A stretch of 64,000 bases of DNA from Neonectria sp. B-13 (GCA_002682825.1 NOKP01000052.1:98561-162560), one strand, 5' to 3'; shown: positions 45,834 through 57,946, numbered from the stretch's first letter. Numbers and translations are program-made. The notes: generated by a model not told the origin, from the letters alone.

Positions 45834-46251
45834 AGGGATGTAAACAGAAGCATGGGTGAGATACTCCAGTACGAATACAGGGCTTGTGCTGATGCAAGGA
45901 CGAATTATCAGCTGTCCATTGTCTGTTTGGCCGTGGCATTCGTTGTCTCAATTCAGCCTCGATGGGGAATGCAGGAGTCTGAAACATCGACACTCTATCC
46001 GTACTCGCATCGGTAATAATTGCTCTTCGCAACATAGCAAGCTCTTGGTTTATTCCTGAGAAAGAAACTTCAATTATCCCATCGCTCTTAGTACATTGAC
46101 TCGGACATTGTGTACATCTGAGACTTGTCTGTCAGTCCAGCTCCAAAATTGAACGCCACGTACCCTCCGTTGTAGGCATATCCTCAAACGCCTCTCTTCC
46201 ATACAGCAGGCAAAAGCAACCAACCACCCAAATTAGCCTTGTGATCTTCGC
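45474..46251. other. Intergenic with a 39-base C run
   Basis: The space between the surface-protein promoter and the 3' end of the ankyrin gene. It holds the homopolymer entered separately. A minus-strand TATA-like CATAAAG lies near 45546, about 70 bases before the surface-protein ATG. Confidence 0.4.
45795..45833. repeat. Homopolymer of 39 cytosines
   Basis: An uninterrupted run of 39 C on the plus strand (G on the minus strand). It lies in non-coding sequence between two genes. Confidence 0.95.
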
Positions 46252-47724
46252 TTACATCCGCTTGGGATCCAGATATGCCATCACTTCCTGATACGCGCGC
46301 CGGACCGACCGTCCGATGGCCGCGAAGCAAGCCCACACCATCTGCGGAACGTAGGTGATGACGTCCAGGATCCCGGCGCCAATATGCCACAATATCCACC
46401 CCAGACCCCCGAGCAAGTCTTTCATCACCTTGTACGTCATCTTGCCGAACGACACGAAGACGTCGAAAATTGCCTTGGGCATGTCGACGAAGATGGCCCG
46501 AAGCACGTTGCAGAAGCCGTCCCAGACATCCTTGAGGGTGATGCTGCGGAAGAACGACAGTACAGCGGAGATGGCCGTGTGCAGCAGCGAAACCACCCGG
46601 GCCAGCACGTTGAAGATCGCCTCGCCCACGCTCTTGACTCCTCGGCCCACCCATAGGAGAAAGGTCTTGATGGCACCGGGGATGGCCTTGATGAATGCCC
46701 AAAGTTCTCGAGCTACCTCCTTCAAGAAGCTAGGGATTTTCTTGGCGCCCTTCCAGACATTCTGAGCGCCGTGCTTCAGACGGGTGGGCAGCTCGATGGC
46801 GAACCGCTTGACCCGCGAAGGCAGCTTCTTACACCACGCGGCAGCTCGGTGACGACGCCGCCACACCCCTTTAACGATATATGTGGGAAAGTCGTAGAAC
46901 AAGCACTTGGGAACTTCCCAGACCAGTACCCGTATGAAGTGAAGGATGCTACTCAATGCTCGGCGCACGCGCTTCATCTCTGCTGCGTGCGCCGTCTTCC
47001 ACCGCAGCCATGAGCCGCCTCGCCGGGCGGGCAGGTACTCGACGATCTCGCGATGGCCATTCATGGCGGCCAGTCGAAGCGCCATGGCTCCGTCGGGGGC
47101 AATCAGACTGTCGTCGGCGCCGTAGTCCTCCATCAGAACCCTGACGATGGCGAGGTGGCCTTGCTCGGCGGCCAGCTGCAACGGCGTGCGGTCAGGAGCC
47201 TCGTCGCCTTTCTTGGTAGAAAATGGCGAGCTACCGAAGGCATTCACGATGGCACCGAGCGCGACGAGCGTGCTGATCATGGGCGTCCTCCCAGCGCGCA
47301 CTGCAGCGAGAAGCGGCGGCTCCCCGCGCTGGCTGGTCGTGTCCGGCGACACGAGGCCGCGCGAGACAAAGTTGCGGACGACATCATCGTGGCCGGCGGC
47401 TATGGCGTTGAAGAAGGCGTTGACAATGTCAAATGCGACGCGGGATGCTTCGTCTTCGGCCGAGAGCGTACGGGGGTTCCATGACTGGTGGTGCTCGGGA
47501 CTGTGTAGGATCGGAAGCGTCAGGGCCGTGGCCTGCTCGATTCGTACGAAGAGCGAGTCATCGTCGAATTCCGTGTACCTGGGGACAGAGTGCGACGAGG
47601 AATCCAGTGGGTAAGGAGCTTGGGGAGGAGGAGGAGCTTTGGGAGGAGGAGAAGCTTTGGGAGGAGGAGGAGAAGGAGGAGGAGGAGGAGTTGTCGACGG
47701 ACTTGGGATGGTTTCAGCGCCCAT
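46252..47724 (-). CDS. Ankyrin-repeat protein with Pro-rich head and amphipathic tail
   Basis: A single exon of 490 residues. Residues 10-42 are almost all Pro with Ser, Lys and Ala. From about 105 to 240 there are three to four ankyrin repeats, one very clear (TPLQLAAEQGHLAIVRVLMEDYGA) and others degenerate (PPLLAAVRAGRTPMISTLVALGA; MALRLAAMNGHREIVEYL). The last 245 residues form a long series of amphipathic or hydrophobic helices rich in Trp, Phe, Ile and Lys (for example IPSFLKEVARELWAFIKAIP and IGAGILDVITYVPQMVWACF), without a classic uniform membrane segment. There is no signal peptide. This fits a cytosolic protein that can associate with membranes. Function unknown. Confidence 0.8.
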   Translation of the reverse strand: MGAETIPSPSTTPPPPPSPPPPKASPPPKAPPPPQAPYPLDSSSHSVPRYTEFDDDSLFVRIEQATALTLPILHSPEHHQSWNPRTLSAEDEASRVAFDIVNAFFNAIAAGHDDVVRNFVSRGLVSPDTTSQRGEPPLLAAVRAGRTPMISTLVALGAIVNAFGSSPFSTKKGDEAPDRTPLQLAAEQGHLAIVRVLMEDYGADDSLIAPDGAMALRLAAMNGHREIVEYLPARRGGSWLRWKTAHAAEMKRVRRALSSILHFIRVLVWEVPKCLFYDFPTYIVKGVWRRRHRAAAWCKKLPSRVKRFAIELPTRLKHGAQNVWKGAKKIPSFLKEVARELWAFIKAIPGAIKTFLLWVGRGVKSVGEAIFNVLARVVSLLHTAISAVLSFFRSITLKDVWDGFCNVLRAIFVDMPKAIFDVFVSFGKMTYKVMKDLLGGLGWILWHIGAGILDVITYVPQMVWACFAAIGRSVRRAYQEVMAYLDPKRM

Positions 47725-48688
47725 GAGCGATGACGTCAGGGTGGTTTGGTGATGGTGGTTTGGCGATGGATAAGGTGATAAAGCAATGATGACAATGATC
47801 AGTGAGGAGCAGCTTCTGGTGCTGTCAATCGAAGCGAGGCGGGAGCCATATATGAAGCTCGCGCACGACTGAAGTTGCCTCTCGTTGTCGTTGTCACTGC
47901 CATGTTACCTCTTTGTTGGGAAAGGTTGAACTTGTAGAAGCCTTGTCTGTGGGCTGACTCCAGGCTGCAGCGTCCATGGCTCGTTCAGTGGTGTCGCGTG
48001 GAAGACAAGCCTACGCCACGCTGAGGTTTTGGCGGTGGCTGAGCCAAAGGCCATTGGATCCCAACAGCTCTATTGAAGTGCCTCGGTAGTTGCACGTAGT
48101 ACTTCTATTCGGTGAGTCTTTTCACATGTGATTTAACTGCTAACCCCCTCTCTAATTTAGGCAAGAATTGGCAAAGCTGTCCAGGTATCGTCGGTATCCC
48201 CTTTAACATGAACGGTTAGGAATTCCATAGCGATGACCTCAAATAGAAATGAAGCCTGTGCCCATGCAAAGCGCAACTGATTGACGCTAATTGCAATTGT
48301 AGCCAAGCTAAGTCACCCTATTACCCAATTACCCAATGATTAGTCGGGTAAATTTATGCGTTCAATTTGTCCTGTCTTCGTAGTCGATGGAAACAGCTCA
48401 AAGTCGATAATTTATCCCACATCCCACTTCCCCAATGACAACATTCGCACCAATTTGAGAGAAACCGCCCCAACTCTGCTACATCCATCCACTGGCGATG
48501 CGACATTCCCCAAGGCGTCACTTTGCCCCACATTCGCGCCAAACCCTGGCGCGGCCATGGTCCCGATTTGTCATCTTGATAAGGCCTCCTCATTCTCCGA
48601 GTTACAGCTATCACAGTCTTTAAACCCCAATCATTTCAGCGTCATCCGTCAGACATTTAATTGAGTAAAGGAAAAACACGACTCAATC
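47725..48688. other. Divergent intergenic region
   Basis: The promoter region between the ankyrin gene (minus) and the dehydrogenase gene (plus). A TATATG-like element for the ankyrin gene sits near 47849. Nothing else is recognised. Confidence 0.4.
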
Positions 48689-49950
48689 ATGACGTTGGTC
48701 AGGATAAACAGCAACAAGACCCTGAAGGGGCACAAGGCCATCATCATCACCACCCACGCTGCGCCGGCCGCTTCAATTGAGGCCATTCGCAACCAGTTCC
48801 CCGACCTCAAGATCAAACTCTACGAGGTTCCGTGGGGCAGAGAGAAGATTGGAGGAGACTTTGATGAAGAGGAGTGGAAGGACACGACCTTGTTCCTCAC
48901 ATCCACTGTGCTCCCAACCGTTGAACAGGCTCCTCACATCAAATACGTCCAGCTCACCAGTGCTGGCGCCAACCACATCATCCCCAAGCCTTTTTTCTCG
49001 GAGACAAAGATTCCGTTCTGCACGGCGAACGGTGTTCACGGGTAAGACGCTCTTTGACCGTGGCATTCGATGATTTCAACATGCTGATACCGTTGTGTAG
49101 GCCACAGATTTCTGAATGGATCATTACCACTTTCCTCTCATTCCAACACCATTGTAAGTTTATAATACTACCTCCAAGGGCTCGTTAGAAATTACTAAAC
49201 CTCAAAGTGCCGACATACTACGAGTTCCAGAAAGAAGGAAAATGGAAGCGCATCGCAGACAACCCTGAAAACTCAGAGGACGCAGTTGGGAAACGAGTGT
49301 AAGTCAAGCCACAGAACTCGAACATAGACCCATCTAACGCTTTTCAAAGCGGCATTCTTGGATACGGCAGCATCGGCCGCCAGACCGCCCGCGTAGCCAA
49401 GGCCATGGGCATGGACGTCCACGCCTATACCCTGAACCCCCGTTCGACGCCTGAATCCCGGAAGGACCATTCGTACTCACCCGCCGGCCTCGGAGACCCC
49501 GAGGGCGTCCTCCCGAGCAAGTGGTTCTCGGGCGGCTCCACGGCCGAAATCCACGAGTTCCTCGGATCGGGCCTGGACCTGCTCGTCATCGCCGTGCCGC
49601 TCACCGACAAGACGCGCCACTTGATTTCCAAGCCCGAGTTCGAAGTCCTGTCCAAGAAGCGCACCTACGTGTCCAACATTGCGCGCGGCCCCATCGTCAA
49701 CACAGACGACATCATCGAGGCTCTCGATACCGGACTTATTCGCGGTGCGGCCCTCGACGTAACGGACCCCGAGCCGCTGCCCGACGGTCACCCGCTGTTC
49801 AAGGCGAAGAATGTCACCATCACGCCTCATGTCAGTGGCGCGTCGAATGCGTATTACCAGCGCGTGTTGGATATTTTCAGGCTGAACCTTGAGAGGCTGA
49901 GTGAGGGACGGGACCTCATTAACAAAGTGAATCGCAAGACAGGGTATTGA
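48689..49950 (+). CDS. D-isomer specific 2-hydroxyacid dehydrogenase
   Basis: Exons 48689-49041, 49101-49153, 49208-49298 and 49350-49950 give 365 residues with agreeing phases. The Rossmann motif is GILGYGSIGRQTARVAKAMG. The catalytic arginine is in SNIARGPIVNTDD, the glutamate in DVTDPEPLPDGHPL and the histidine in ITPHVSGAS. The N-terminal lid has the fungal form (TLFLTSTVLPT, then YVQLTSAGANH). Enzymes of this family interconvert 2-oxo acids and D-2-hydroxy acids with NAD(P)H; which acid is used here cannot be told. No targeting signal is seen, so a cytosolic location is likely. Confidence 0.92.
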
Positions 49951-50050
49951 AAAAAGCAGTTAATTGTTCAGTAATGACTGGAGTTCCTTGAAGGCTGTGG
50001 CTAGCCTATACGACTGATTGAAGCCGTCAGTGAATCATGTATCCAAAGGA

Positions 50051-53000
50051 TCAACTGGGAATCCCCTCGGCAATCTGTTGCTTTTCCTTCAAGAGAGACT
50101 TGATTTCCTGCACTTCCACCGCTCCATAAGACTCATCCAGCAACTCAAAAACTCCCGCCGCCGTGATCTCTGGGTCCCAAGCATCCTTCAGTATGACGGC
50201 GTCTACATCCGTACCGCCTATTTCGATAAAAAGGCGCACAATCCGAGCCCATCGCTCCGTACCCTGCGGGTCAATGTCATAATGCTCGATCCATCCTCTT
50301 CGATGGGCACTGCGTAGATGGCAGAGTAACGCGAGCCAAGGGGTCGTTGATGTTCCTGTGTTGAAGTCCGTGTATTGGTGGTTAGGCCCGGGGTTAGCCT
50401 TTGAAGGATGTGCGAGGAGATACTCCACGAGACGAGGGTCTGAAAGGGGGAATATGGTCTTGTTTCGGGAGCATAGGAACTCCGTCGCGTAAGACAACAG
50501 CGGTGTCGGGCGGCGATCATCGTCAGCCTCATCATCCAAGCCATTATCCTCCGACTAAACTTAGTGTTAGTAGGTTATGGTAGTTAGGAATAGTTAAGGT
50601 AGTTAGTGCTTGGCTTACCTTGGATAAATGTTCATGGCCATACTCCCCACAAACATACTCAGTCAAGCCAAACTTGGCAGCTAGGAAAAGAAACGGGCGG
50701 CGGATAGGGGGAGCCTTCATGCGCACTTCATAGGAGCCGAACGAGTTTCTCGCCCAGTGGTCAAAGGGGTCCGAGGGCTTCGTCGACCAGTACCACGATA
50801 GTGTATTGTTCATGGCCTCTAGTAACGAACACTGGAGAAGCTTCGGGTCATTGGCGATGTATCTCGCGTGGGACATGGCGAGCGCAATGTCTGGATACCA
50901 CTCATCCAGCCGTCGGTGATGCTCAATCTCCTCCAGCGGGTATTTGAGCCGCAGCACGTAGGATCTCAGCAGGCGAAGATGCGGATCAAATGAGGGCTTG
51001 CTCATGATTTGAAGCCGGTCATATGCTCCGGTGGGATCCATAAGCCAGTCTCGCACAGTGCGGTGGATGTACTTGACTTTGTGATCCGCGAGGCTTCGTG
51101 CATCGTCAACTCGACCATCTCCGCCGACAAATCTCGTCTGAAGATTTCCGAGCCTGCGTCTTCGATGAAGGTTCAGAAGCCCAGAGAAGCGTGTTCTCAC
51201 ATGGATCGCTGTTTTCTCGCACCGAGATACGATCTCCTCATCTGTGGCTTCTTCGACACTGCGCTCGAGTGCTGGTACATCATCGTTCTCATTGAGAGAG
51301 AACGCAAGCTCCCATACCGTCAAAGAAGCTGACGACTCGTCTTTGATGAAGTCCGTGACAAGTTCTCGCGCGCACATAAGCCGGAAGATAGCTGCAGCGT
51401 CCAAAATTTGATCCTCGTTCTGGTCTTCGAAGACCAGTTTGTTGAAGAACCCGTCAAGTTCTCTCGGAAAGCTTTCCAGCAATGCCTGCATGTCGTTCAT
51501 GTCATCGCCTTTCTGGAAGCGACTCAACATCCTCTCGACCGCAAGCCTCACCCAAAGAAAGACCCCATCCGCTCGTTGCACTATGCCCTCAACCAAGCCG
51601 AGCCCTAAGTCTGAGCTGTTCTTGAACAGTTTTCGAACGGATCCGTTCCGTCTCAGCTGATCTTTTGCATATCGGTGCATGTCCTCATGCGTGAGATCCT
51701 GCAGACGTGCACTCGGGACGCTGGTTTGAAAAGCACCTTCAAAGACAGCCCACGGCCGTGAGGAGAGACACATCTTGATAGCTCGGCCGTTTTCTCCGGC
51801 GGAAATGGCCTTGAAGAAATCGACTATGCTGTCGTGATCGCCGTCAAACTCGTCAAGCCCATCGATGAACAAACATATGTTCATATGTGGCAGCGCCGCG
51901 TCTAAGAGTGCATGGAACGCAGCCATCAAGTCCGGCACAGTCCATTCCAGAGAAAGGTTGATTCTCTCCTTGGTAGTCATGTGCCGCAACTTTTGCCACA
52001 ACACTGGAAATGTAGAAGGCATCAGTTCTGGGTTGGCAGACAGTAGTTGATGAAGAAGATAGCGCAACAACCCCGTTTGCGACCTTTGTTCTTGAGAGCC
52101 ACTGGTCCAAAAGAAGAAACCAGCTGTACAGACAGGACGATCTCCTGCCCAGTGCTGTAAGTGGCCCATGGAAAAAGGATGCTGAGAGAGGAACCTCATT
52201 AATGTCGATTTGCCCGAACCTGGTTTGCCGGTGATCCAGTAGATCGAGCCGAGGCTTGGCGTTCTCAGCCATGACGTGAACTGGTTGCTGAAATCATTCT
52301 GATGCGTGTTGCTCAGCACCGTTTTGTCAAAGATCCACTCCAAAGTCTGGCCGTGCGCTTCTGTGACTTCTTCTTCACGATCGAGCATGCTCTTGTAAGC
52401 GAGACTTTCGAGAAGGAAGTCATTGACAACTCCGGCGGGAGCTAGCCTTGATCTGCCACCTTGGATAGTGTTGGGGACACTGGTTTTGAACATCATATCC
52501 TTCGGACTATCCTTCAGAAGAGGTTTCGAACTTTCCACGCTCATCAAACCATCTGCAATCGCCTCAGAAGACTCGACGTCTCTGGGAGTTTCATCGCGAA
52601 GAGACAGCAAAGACATAGGTAGAGCTTGCGCGAGGCTAAAGTCATCGCTCCTGATGGCACTGGATGTCAGCCACAATTAGTGTTAATAAAGAAACAATGG
52701 CGATGATACATACCCGTAGCATGACTGCAATTCTTTCCATCGTTGAGTGAGCTCAGACAGGCGTGAACCAAGAGCAACCACATTGTCACGAGGCCAAAGG
52801 ACACAAAATGTGGCGGCATCGAGTTGGGTGGCACTAGGCTCTGACAATGATGGCTGCACACGCTCTAGATGCACCGAGAGATCTTGTCCAATCTTGAGAC
52901 AAGGGCGCACTAGGCGCAAGGAATTGTCTGTGGAGTTTGCATCTGTTTGTACAAGCTTTGCTATCTGCTGGATGGAAGACAACAAAGCATCGGTACAGCT

Positions 53001-53156
53001 TGCCAGGTCACGGCTCGAAGCTATCGACTCGGATGAGGAGTCAACCAGATGAATCGCGGCCGCGATTCGATAGACATCAATCGCCGTCTTCAAAAAGCTG
53101 GCGACCGTGTCCGAGAGGGACTGATCAGGAGCGAATGCAGGTGCAGCTGGTTCCAT
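50051..53156 (-). CDS. NACHT-domain STAND protein (fungal NLR-like)
   Basis: Exons 52714-53156, 50619-52659 and 50051-50554 give 995 residues. The first 150 residues are a helical fungal STAND N-terminal region of the kind that precedes NACHT domains. The NTPase begins near residue 280: Walker A is GKPGSGKST in SIYWITGKPGSGKSTLMRFL and Walker B is CLFIDGLDEFDGD, followed by KMCLSSRPWAVF (sensor). After the NACHT and winged-helix part there is a region of about 400 residues without regular WD40 or TPR repeats; the end (RLVEYLLAHPSKANPG, LRLLRSYVLRLKY) suggests degenerate helical repeats. Such proteins act as nucleotide-controlled receptors in heterokaryon incompatibility and immunity-like responses. 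It is a neighbour of an orphan STAND N-domain gene 2.6 kb away. Confidence 0.9.
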
Positions 53157-53576
53157 TTTATAGCATGTAATGGGCACAGCGCAGATGTAGTTCGTTGTCT
53201 CTATGTCTCTATTGACCCCCCATTTATTCTATCCTCTCTTTGTGGATTTAACAACAGACAAGCAAAGTCGGTAATAACAAGGAGAAAAGGAAAGTTTGGC
53301 GGGTGAGGGGTCATCCGAGGGTTTATATAAGCCTTGTCAGTTCACGTGGTTTGAGCCGGTGCTGAAATGATTGGAACGCAACGTTTCGTCTCCATCCCTG
53401 CTTCAACTTAGCACTGTTATCAGGCAGCGCCTGCAACGACCTTCCGGATATGGACCCGTCAAGCTGATGCGAATTGAGTCTCCACAACCTCCATGGATGA
53501 AGCTCATGCATCACTCTTTCAATTGACTTGTACAGTCTAAGCCGCACGATACCGGCGTTACTTGTTATCCACCACC
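53157..53576. promoter_or_regulatory. Divergent promoter region between NACHT and glycosylasparaginase genes
   Basis: About 420 bases between two divergent starts. It holds a symmetric TTATATAA at 53323-53330, usable as a TATA element in either direction, 167 bases from the NACHT ATG. Confidence 0.4.
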
Positions 53577-54614
53577 ATGGCTCGCCTTTCACTTCTGCCA
53601 TTCCTCCTCCTGGGATGGCCCGCTTTTGGAAGTCCCTCGCCCGGCTTCCCAATGGTCGTCAACACATGGGGAGGAGACTTCACAGCTGCAACAGACGCTG
53701 CTTTTGCCGCTTTACAGCGCGACACAGCGTCTGCACTCGACGCCGTTGAGATCGGATGCATTACTTGCGAGCACAACCAATGCGACGGCAGTGTTGGCTA
53801 CGGCGGCTCTCCGGATGAGAACTGCGAGACGACCCTTGATGCGATGATCATGGATGGAACGACGATGAAGTCTGGCGCTGTCGCTGCACTACGCAGAGTG
53901 CGGGATGCCATCTCTGTTGCGCGGCATATCCTTGAGCACACGACGCATACAATGCTGGCTGGGGACTTCGCCACGGACTTTGCGATTCAGAACGGCTTCA
54001 AGGCCGAGAATTTGACGACGGAAGCATCAGCTAAGCAGTGCTTGGCATGGAAAGAAGCCCAATGCCAGCCCAACTATCGACTCAATGTCAATCCAAACTC
54101 ATCTTCATCCTGCGGTCCGTATCTGCCACAAACCGGAGGCAGTCTTGGTGAACACACCAGCCAAGCATCCCACGACACACTCTCCATTATCGCACTGCAC
54201 ACCGACGGAACCATGGCTGCAGGAACCACCACAAACGGCGCCTCGCACAAGATTCCCGGCCGGGTAGGCGATGGGCCGATTACCGGGAGCGGCTCCTACG
54301 TTGACGGGGATGTCGGTGGCTGTGGCGCCACTGGTGATGGCGACATCATGATGAGGTTTCTACCTTGCTACCAAGCAGTCGAGAACTTAAGGCGGGGCAT
54401 GTCGCCAACTGAGGCTGCAGAAGATGCTGTCCTCCGGATGGTGGGGAAAAATCCGCATGTTTCGAGTGGTATCGTCGTTGTCAACAACAAGGGCGAGCAC
54501 GGCGCGGCTGGAAGTGGCTGGACGTTTACCTATGCGTATAGAGGTGGCAATATGGAGAGCACAAAGGTCGTTACAGTTCCGCCGGTACAACTTTTACCGC
54601 GCTTTGAGTTGTGA
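53577..54614 (+). CDS. Glycosylasparaginase-type Ntn hydrolase, secreted
   Basis: A single exon of 345 residues with a signal peptide (MARLSLLPFLLLGWPAFG). The mature enzyme begins near PMVVNTWGGDFTAATDAAF. The autocleavage site is in ASHDTLSIIALH, where the threonine after Asp becomes the N-terminal nucleophile. AAGTTTNGASHKIPGRVGDGPITGSGSYVD and ATGDGDIMMRFLPCYQAVE are the family's substrate-binding and dimer motifs. The enzyme removes the N-acetylglucosamine-linked asparagine left from glycoproteins, or cleaves related beta-aspartyl bonds. Fungal secreted or vacuolar copies are common. It starts opposite to the NACHT gene with about 420 bases between. Confidence 0.93.
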   Translation: MARLSLLPFLLLGWPAFGSPSPGFPMVVNTWGGDFTAATDAAFAALQRDTASALDAVEIGCITCEHNQCDGSVGYGGSPDENCETTLDAMIMDGTTMKSGAVAALRRVRDAISVARHILEHTTHTMLAGDFATDFAIQNGFKAENLTTEASAKQCLAWKEAQCQPNYRLNVNPNSSSSCGPYLPQTGGSLGEHTSQASHDTLSIIALHTDGTMAAGTTTNGASHKIPGRVGDGPITGSGSYVDGDVGGCGATGDGDIMMRFLPCYQAVENLRRGMSPTEAAEDAVLRMVGKNPHVSSGIVVVNNKGEHGAAGSGWTFTYAYRGGNMESTKVVTVPPVQLLPRFEL

Positions 54615-55750
54615 TGGATAACATGTGCTGTTAACGGTAGCCGTTATACTGCTCACTGGTTATGAAGCCAGCAAACAAACATACAGGGAGGTCGGTCGAT
54701 TGTGCATCACAGATAAAGTACAGGCCCCAAGAACAACTTTGACCTTGTGGCCCGCGTGCGATGTATTCGTACCTCGTGCTCTAAGCATTAATTATGAGTT
54801 CTTGGACACAACGCTGTCGACTTAATTTGAAGACCCTAACCTAGAAATACAATTGTGATTCCTTCTAAGACTGATTTGCTAGCAATGGCGTTGTTGACAG
54901 ATATTCTGTCTGCATCTGTGTCGAGCACCATTCACCCGCCGCAATTCCTGGCTTACTAGTGACAAAGAGTCTCCAAGACCCTCGGAACTAGACCCGACTA
55001 GTAAGCCAGATAGATATCTCCTGCAAAATAGCGAAACGTTTTACGAACAGTTCGTTGGTATTGAAGGCATCAATCTTGTTATTGACATCGAATAAGAGTG
55101 ATTATGCGGAGCTGTCTGTGGCATGTGACACCCCGATAGAAATTGACGTCCTGGAGGTAGGTTATTAACGAAAACCACGGTTGAAACGAGCCTGTGTTCG
55201 TATCTCAAGGAATTTTGAAGACGAACCAAACAATTTCCACGCTCGTCATTGCATGAACACACAGCGACGCGTAATCTTCAATAAGTTCTTGAGCAACTTG
55301 GAAACGAGTTATACCTTTAACATCATGGGAGGTCTGCATATCGAGTCAACGAGTGCATTAAGGTTTCATTTTCATGTGTGAACAACAAGGACGTAGGAAT
55401 GCAAGTAAGCCCATGAATTTGCCCTCAGCTGTGAGTGGTGGCTCTTGAAGATTGGTTGCATGTTTACCCCAAAGGAGAAAACGGCATGCAGAAAGCTTGC
55501 ATATCACCCAATAATGCGAGGCTTTCGACCGTAAAGGTTGCAGAAGTCGGCGAATGGAAAATTTAGAAGACGCAGCGAGTCTTGGATATGGAATCTCATA
55601 GAATCCGGGACTGACACAGCCTGGCTGCCTTTGCCCAAGGCGAATTCTTTGTTGCTGCTCAGCCTCATCGTACTGGGGGATTTCTGTGCCACTATTTTAA
55701 CCCAGTAGTTTGCATTCTTTGTGAATGATTTTGCTAACTTCTCACTTCAA
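54615..55750. other. Intergenic, no supported gene
   Basis: About 1.1 kb with short frames only. The last part is the promoter of the STAND N-domain gene. Confidence 0.4.
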
Positions 55751-57181
55751 ATGGCAGACCCTCTAAGTTTGGTGGCCAGCCTTGCGGCCCTCCTCCAACT
55801 TGCACGCTACGCCGAGAAATTCTCACGGGCCTTGTACGACATCTCCCAGGGCGCTGGCGCCGCGAGGGAAGCCATCGAGGGCTTCGCAAATTCGACTCTA
55901 ACCTTCTCGCAAGCGGTTAGGGGGGCCCAGATCGCCCTCGATGGACACTGCAGGAGGCACAACGACTCCCCTGTTCTGGTCTATATATGCAGCCACCAAG
56001 TACTCGACACCATAGCGGCAGAATCCCAAGGCATTAATAAACGCCTCTGCGAGGCCACAGGGCGAGTAAGAAGGAATATGAGGAGCAGGTATACAGTTGT
56101 AGCGATGGTCAAGTGGATGTTCCAGAAGAGCTCAATCAGAAGATTATTTCCTGAGATGGAGCATCTTAAAACGAGCATCAGCCTGATCCTAATGATTGTC
56201 GACGTTGAAATATCGAAATTGGCAATGGAAAACATGCCTTTGGATGCTAAAGAGGATCGCAGAGAGCTCAAAGCAGATATGTAAGTGAATGGGCAACACT
56301 TGATGCTCAGATTCCAGTCAACTACTCCACTGATGCTTTACGACTAGAAAACAGTTGAAACGAATCATCGAAAGTCAACTAGGAACTATCGAACGCTTGG
56401 AGAACCAAATCAAGCGAGTTTCTATGCCTCCCTTCCAGTCACTGAACTCAACAGAGTCTGTCAACCACAGGGGAGGCCACCAAGCCCTTTCTGATCTCGG
56501 CCGGAGCATGATTAGAAATGGAACGGTCCCCAGGACTGCCAAAATATCGAACCGGTCATTTGAAGATTCAGCAGACGAAGTGAATGTAAGCACTCCATCC
56601 AACTACGAATAGTCCTTGTATCTGACCGTACGATAATTAACTTACGCTCCTAGGATATCGACCCACCTCTCCCAACATCTCCTACAACCACTCCAAGGTA
56701 TAGCGGAAGGCATACGCCTCCACTTCATGAACCACTAGCACAAGAGACCACCCAGCGCATCTCTGAGCGTCTTGGCGAGGGTACACCAGCTAGCAAAGTT
56801 TTAAGAGCGAACGTAAGCTCCTGGAGCGAGAGCACAAGTGGATACGTGAGGGCTCCGAATGGCCACATAACGAATTTTACCGCTCTCGTTATCAAAGAAT
56901 TAGAAGGCAACATCATCTCTCTCTCTGATGTGGTGAAGTTGGAATTGGAGATTTTGTCTCCGCCCGAAAATGAACCAGTATTATTGGACTTTGGGGAAGG
57001 ACAACCCGAATCGAGCATGGGAAAGGTATCGCTCAACTGGATGCGCAGCGATCATGAAACACCACACAGGCCACCTCTTATAATACAATGCGAAGTAAGT
57101 GAACGCTGTCAGCTCAGTCCTATACTTGGGAAACCGTTTCGAGATATGGTCAAACAGCGTTGGAGTCGACAGAGAGATTAG
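55751..57181 (+). CDS. Protein with a fungal STAND N-terminal domain, no NTPase
   Basis: Exons 55751-56280, 56348-56585 and 56654-57181 give 431 residues. It begins MADPLSLVASLAALLQLARYAEKF, the hallmark of the fungal STAND N-terminal (Helo-like) domain, and this helical domain runs to about residue 180. A coiled-coil-like patch (KQLKRIIESQLGTIERLENQI) and a disordered Ser/Pro/Thr part follow. The C-terminal 100 residues form a region with ITNFTALVIKELEGNIISLS and LLDFGEGQPESSMGKV that I do not recognise. There is no NACHT or NB-ARC domain, so it may be a free signalling or effector module. It lies 2.6 kb from a NACHT gene. The upstream open frame before the ATG starts with GTG only. Confidence 0.75.
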
Positions 57182-57946
57182 GCGGTGACACGGGCGATTT
57201 TAAGACAGAAATTTGTGGGAAAACACGGGGGCATGAAAAAGATTGTTATGTCAAAGGGACTCGTGTATAATATGATGTTCTGAGGTATGAGTTGTTGCAA
57301 CGTACATTGTTGTTTGTTAGTTTATGTTGGCTCTTGGTCAAATGCTATTACTATTACTCCTGTGGCTGAGAAGTCTATAGTAAAAAAGCGTAGGGCATCG
57401 AATGTCGGTGTAATAGGTATAACTCATGGTTTTAATGGCCAGTCGAGAGAATCAAAGAACAATTTATTCCAATAGCATCGAGGGGAGTATTTAATATGAC
57501 TACTTGAGCTGCACTCTCTCCTATACATAGCACGTGTCTACGCAAACTCCATCACAATTTATAATCTACTTAAGCTGTTGAAAGGGCGTGGAAGTTGATA
57601 ATCAAGGCACTTGTTTACATCTTGGATTTTACATCGCCCGTTGTAATAATACACCTGGTTCATTCCCCAATATACACTGGTTAAGAAGATGATACTTTTG
57701 GAATTACTAGACCAGCTCCCCACTTGTGAAATAAGCTCTTAATACTTATACCATTATCGACACCATTCATCCACCAAGTATGCCTCGCGCCCCAAAGCAA
57801 AGCCAGGACAAGAGGCAAGAGCCCCTTCAGGCATTCCGTAAGAATCCACCAGCTTGTAGGCCTTAACGGTTCGCAGCGTAACAAGCCAATCGTCATACAG
57901 TTGGTAGAGGCTTCAAGATAGACTGGATCTATCCACCGCTACTCAT
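57182..57946. other. Intergenic between convergent genes
   Basis: 3' regions of the STAND N-domain gene and the GH74 gene. Nothing recognised. Confidence 0.4.
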
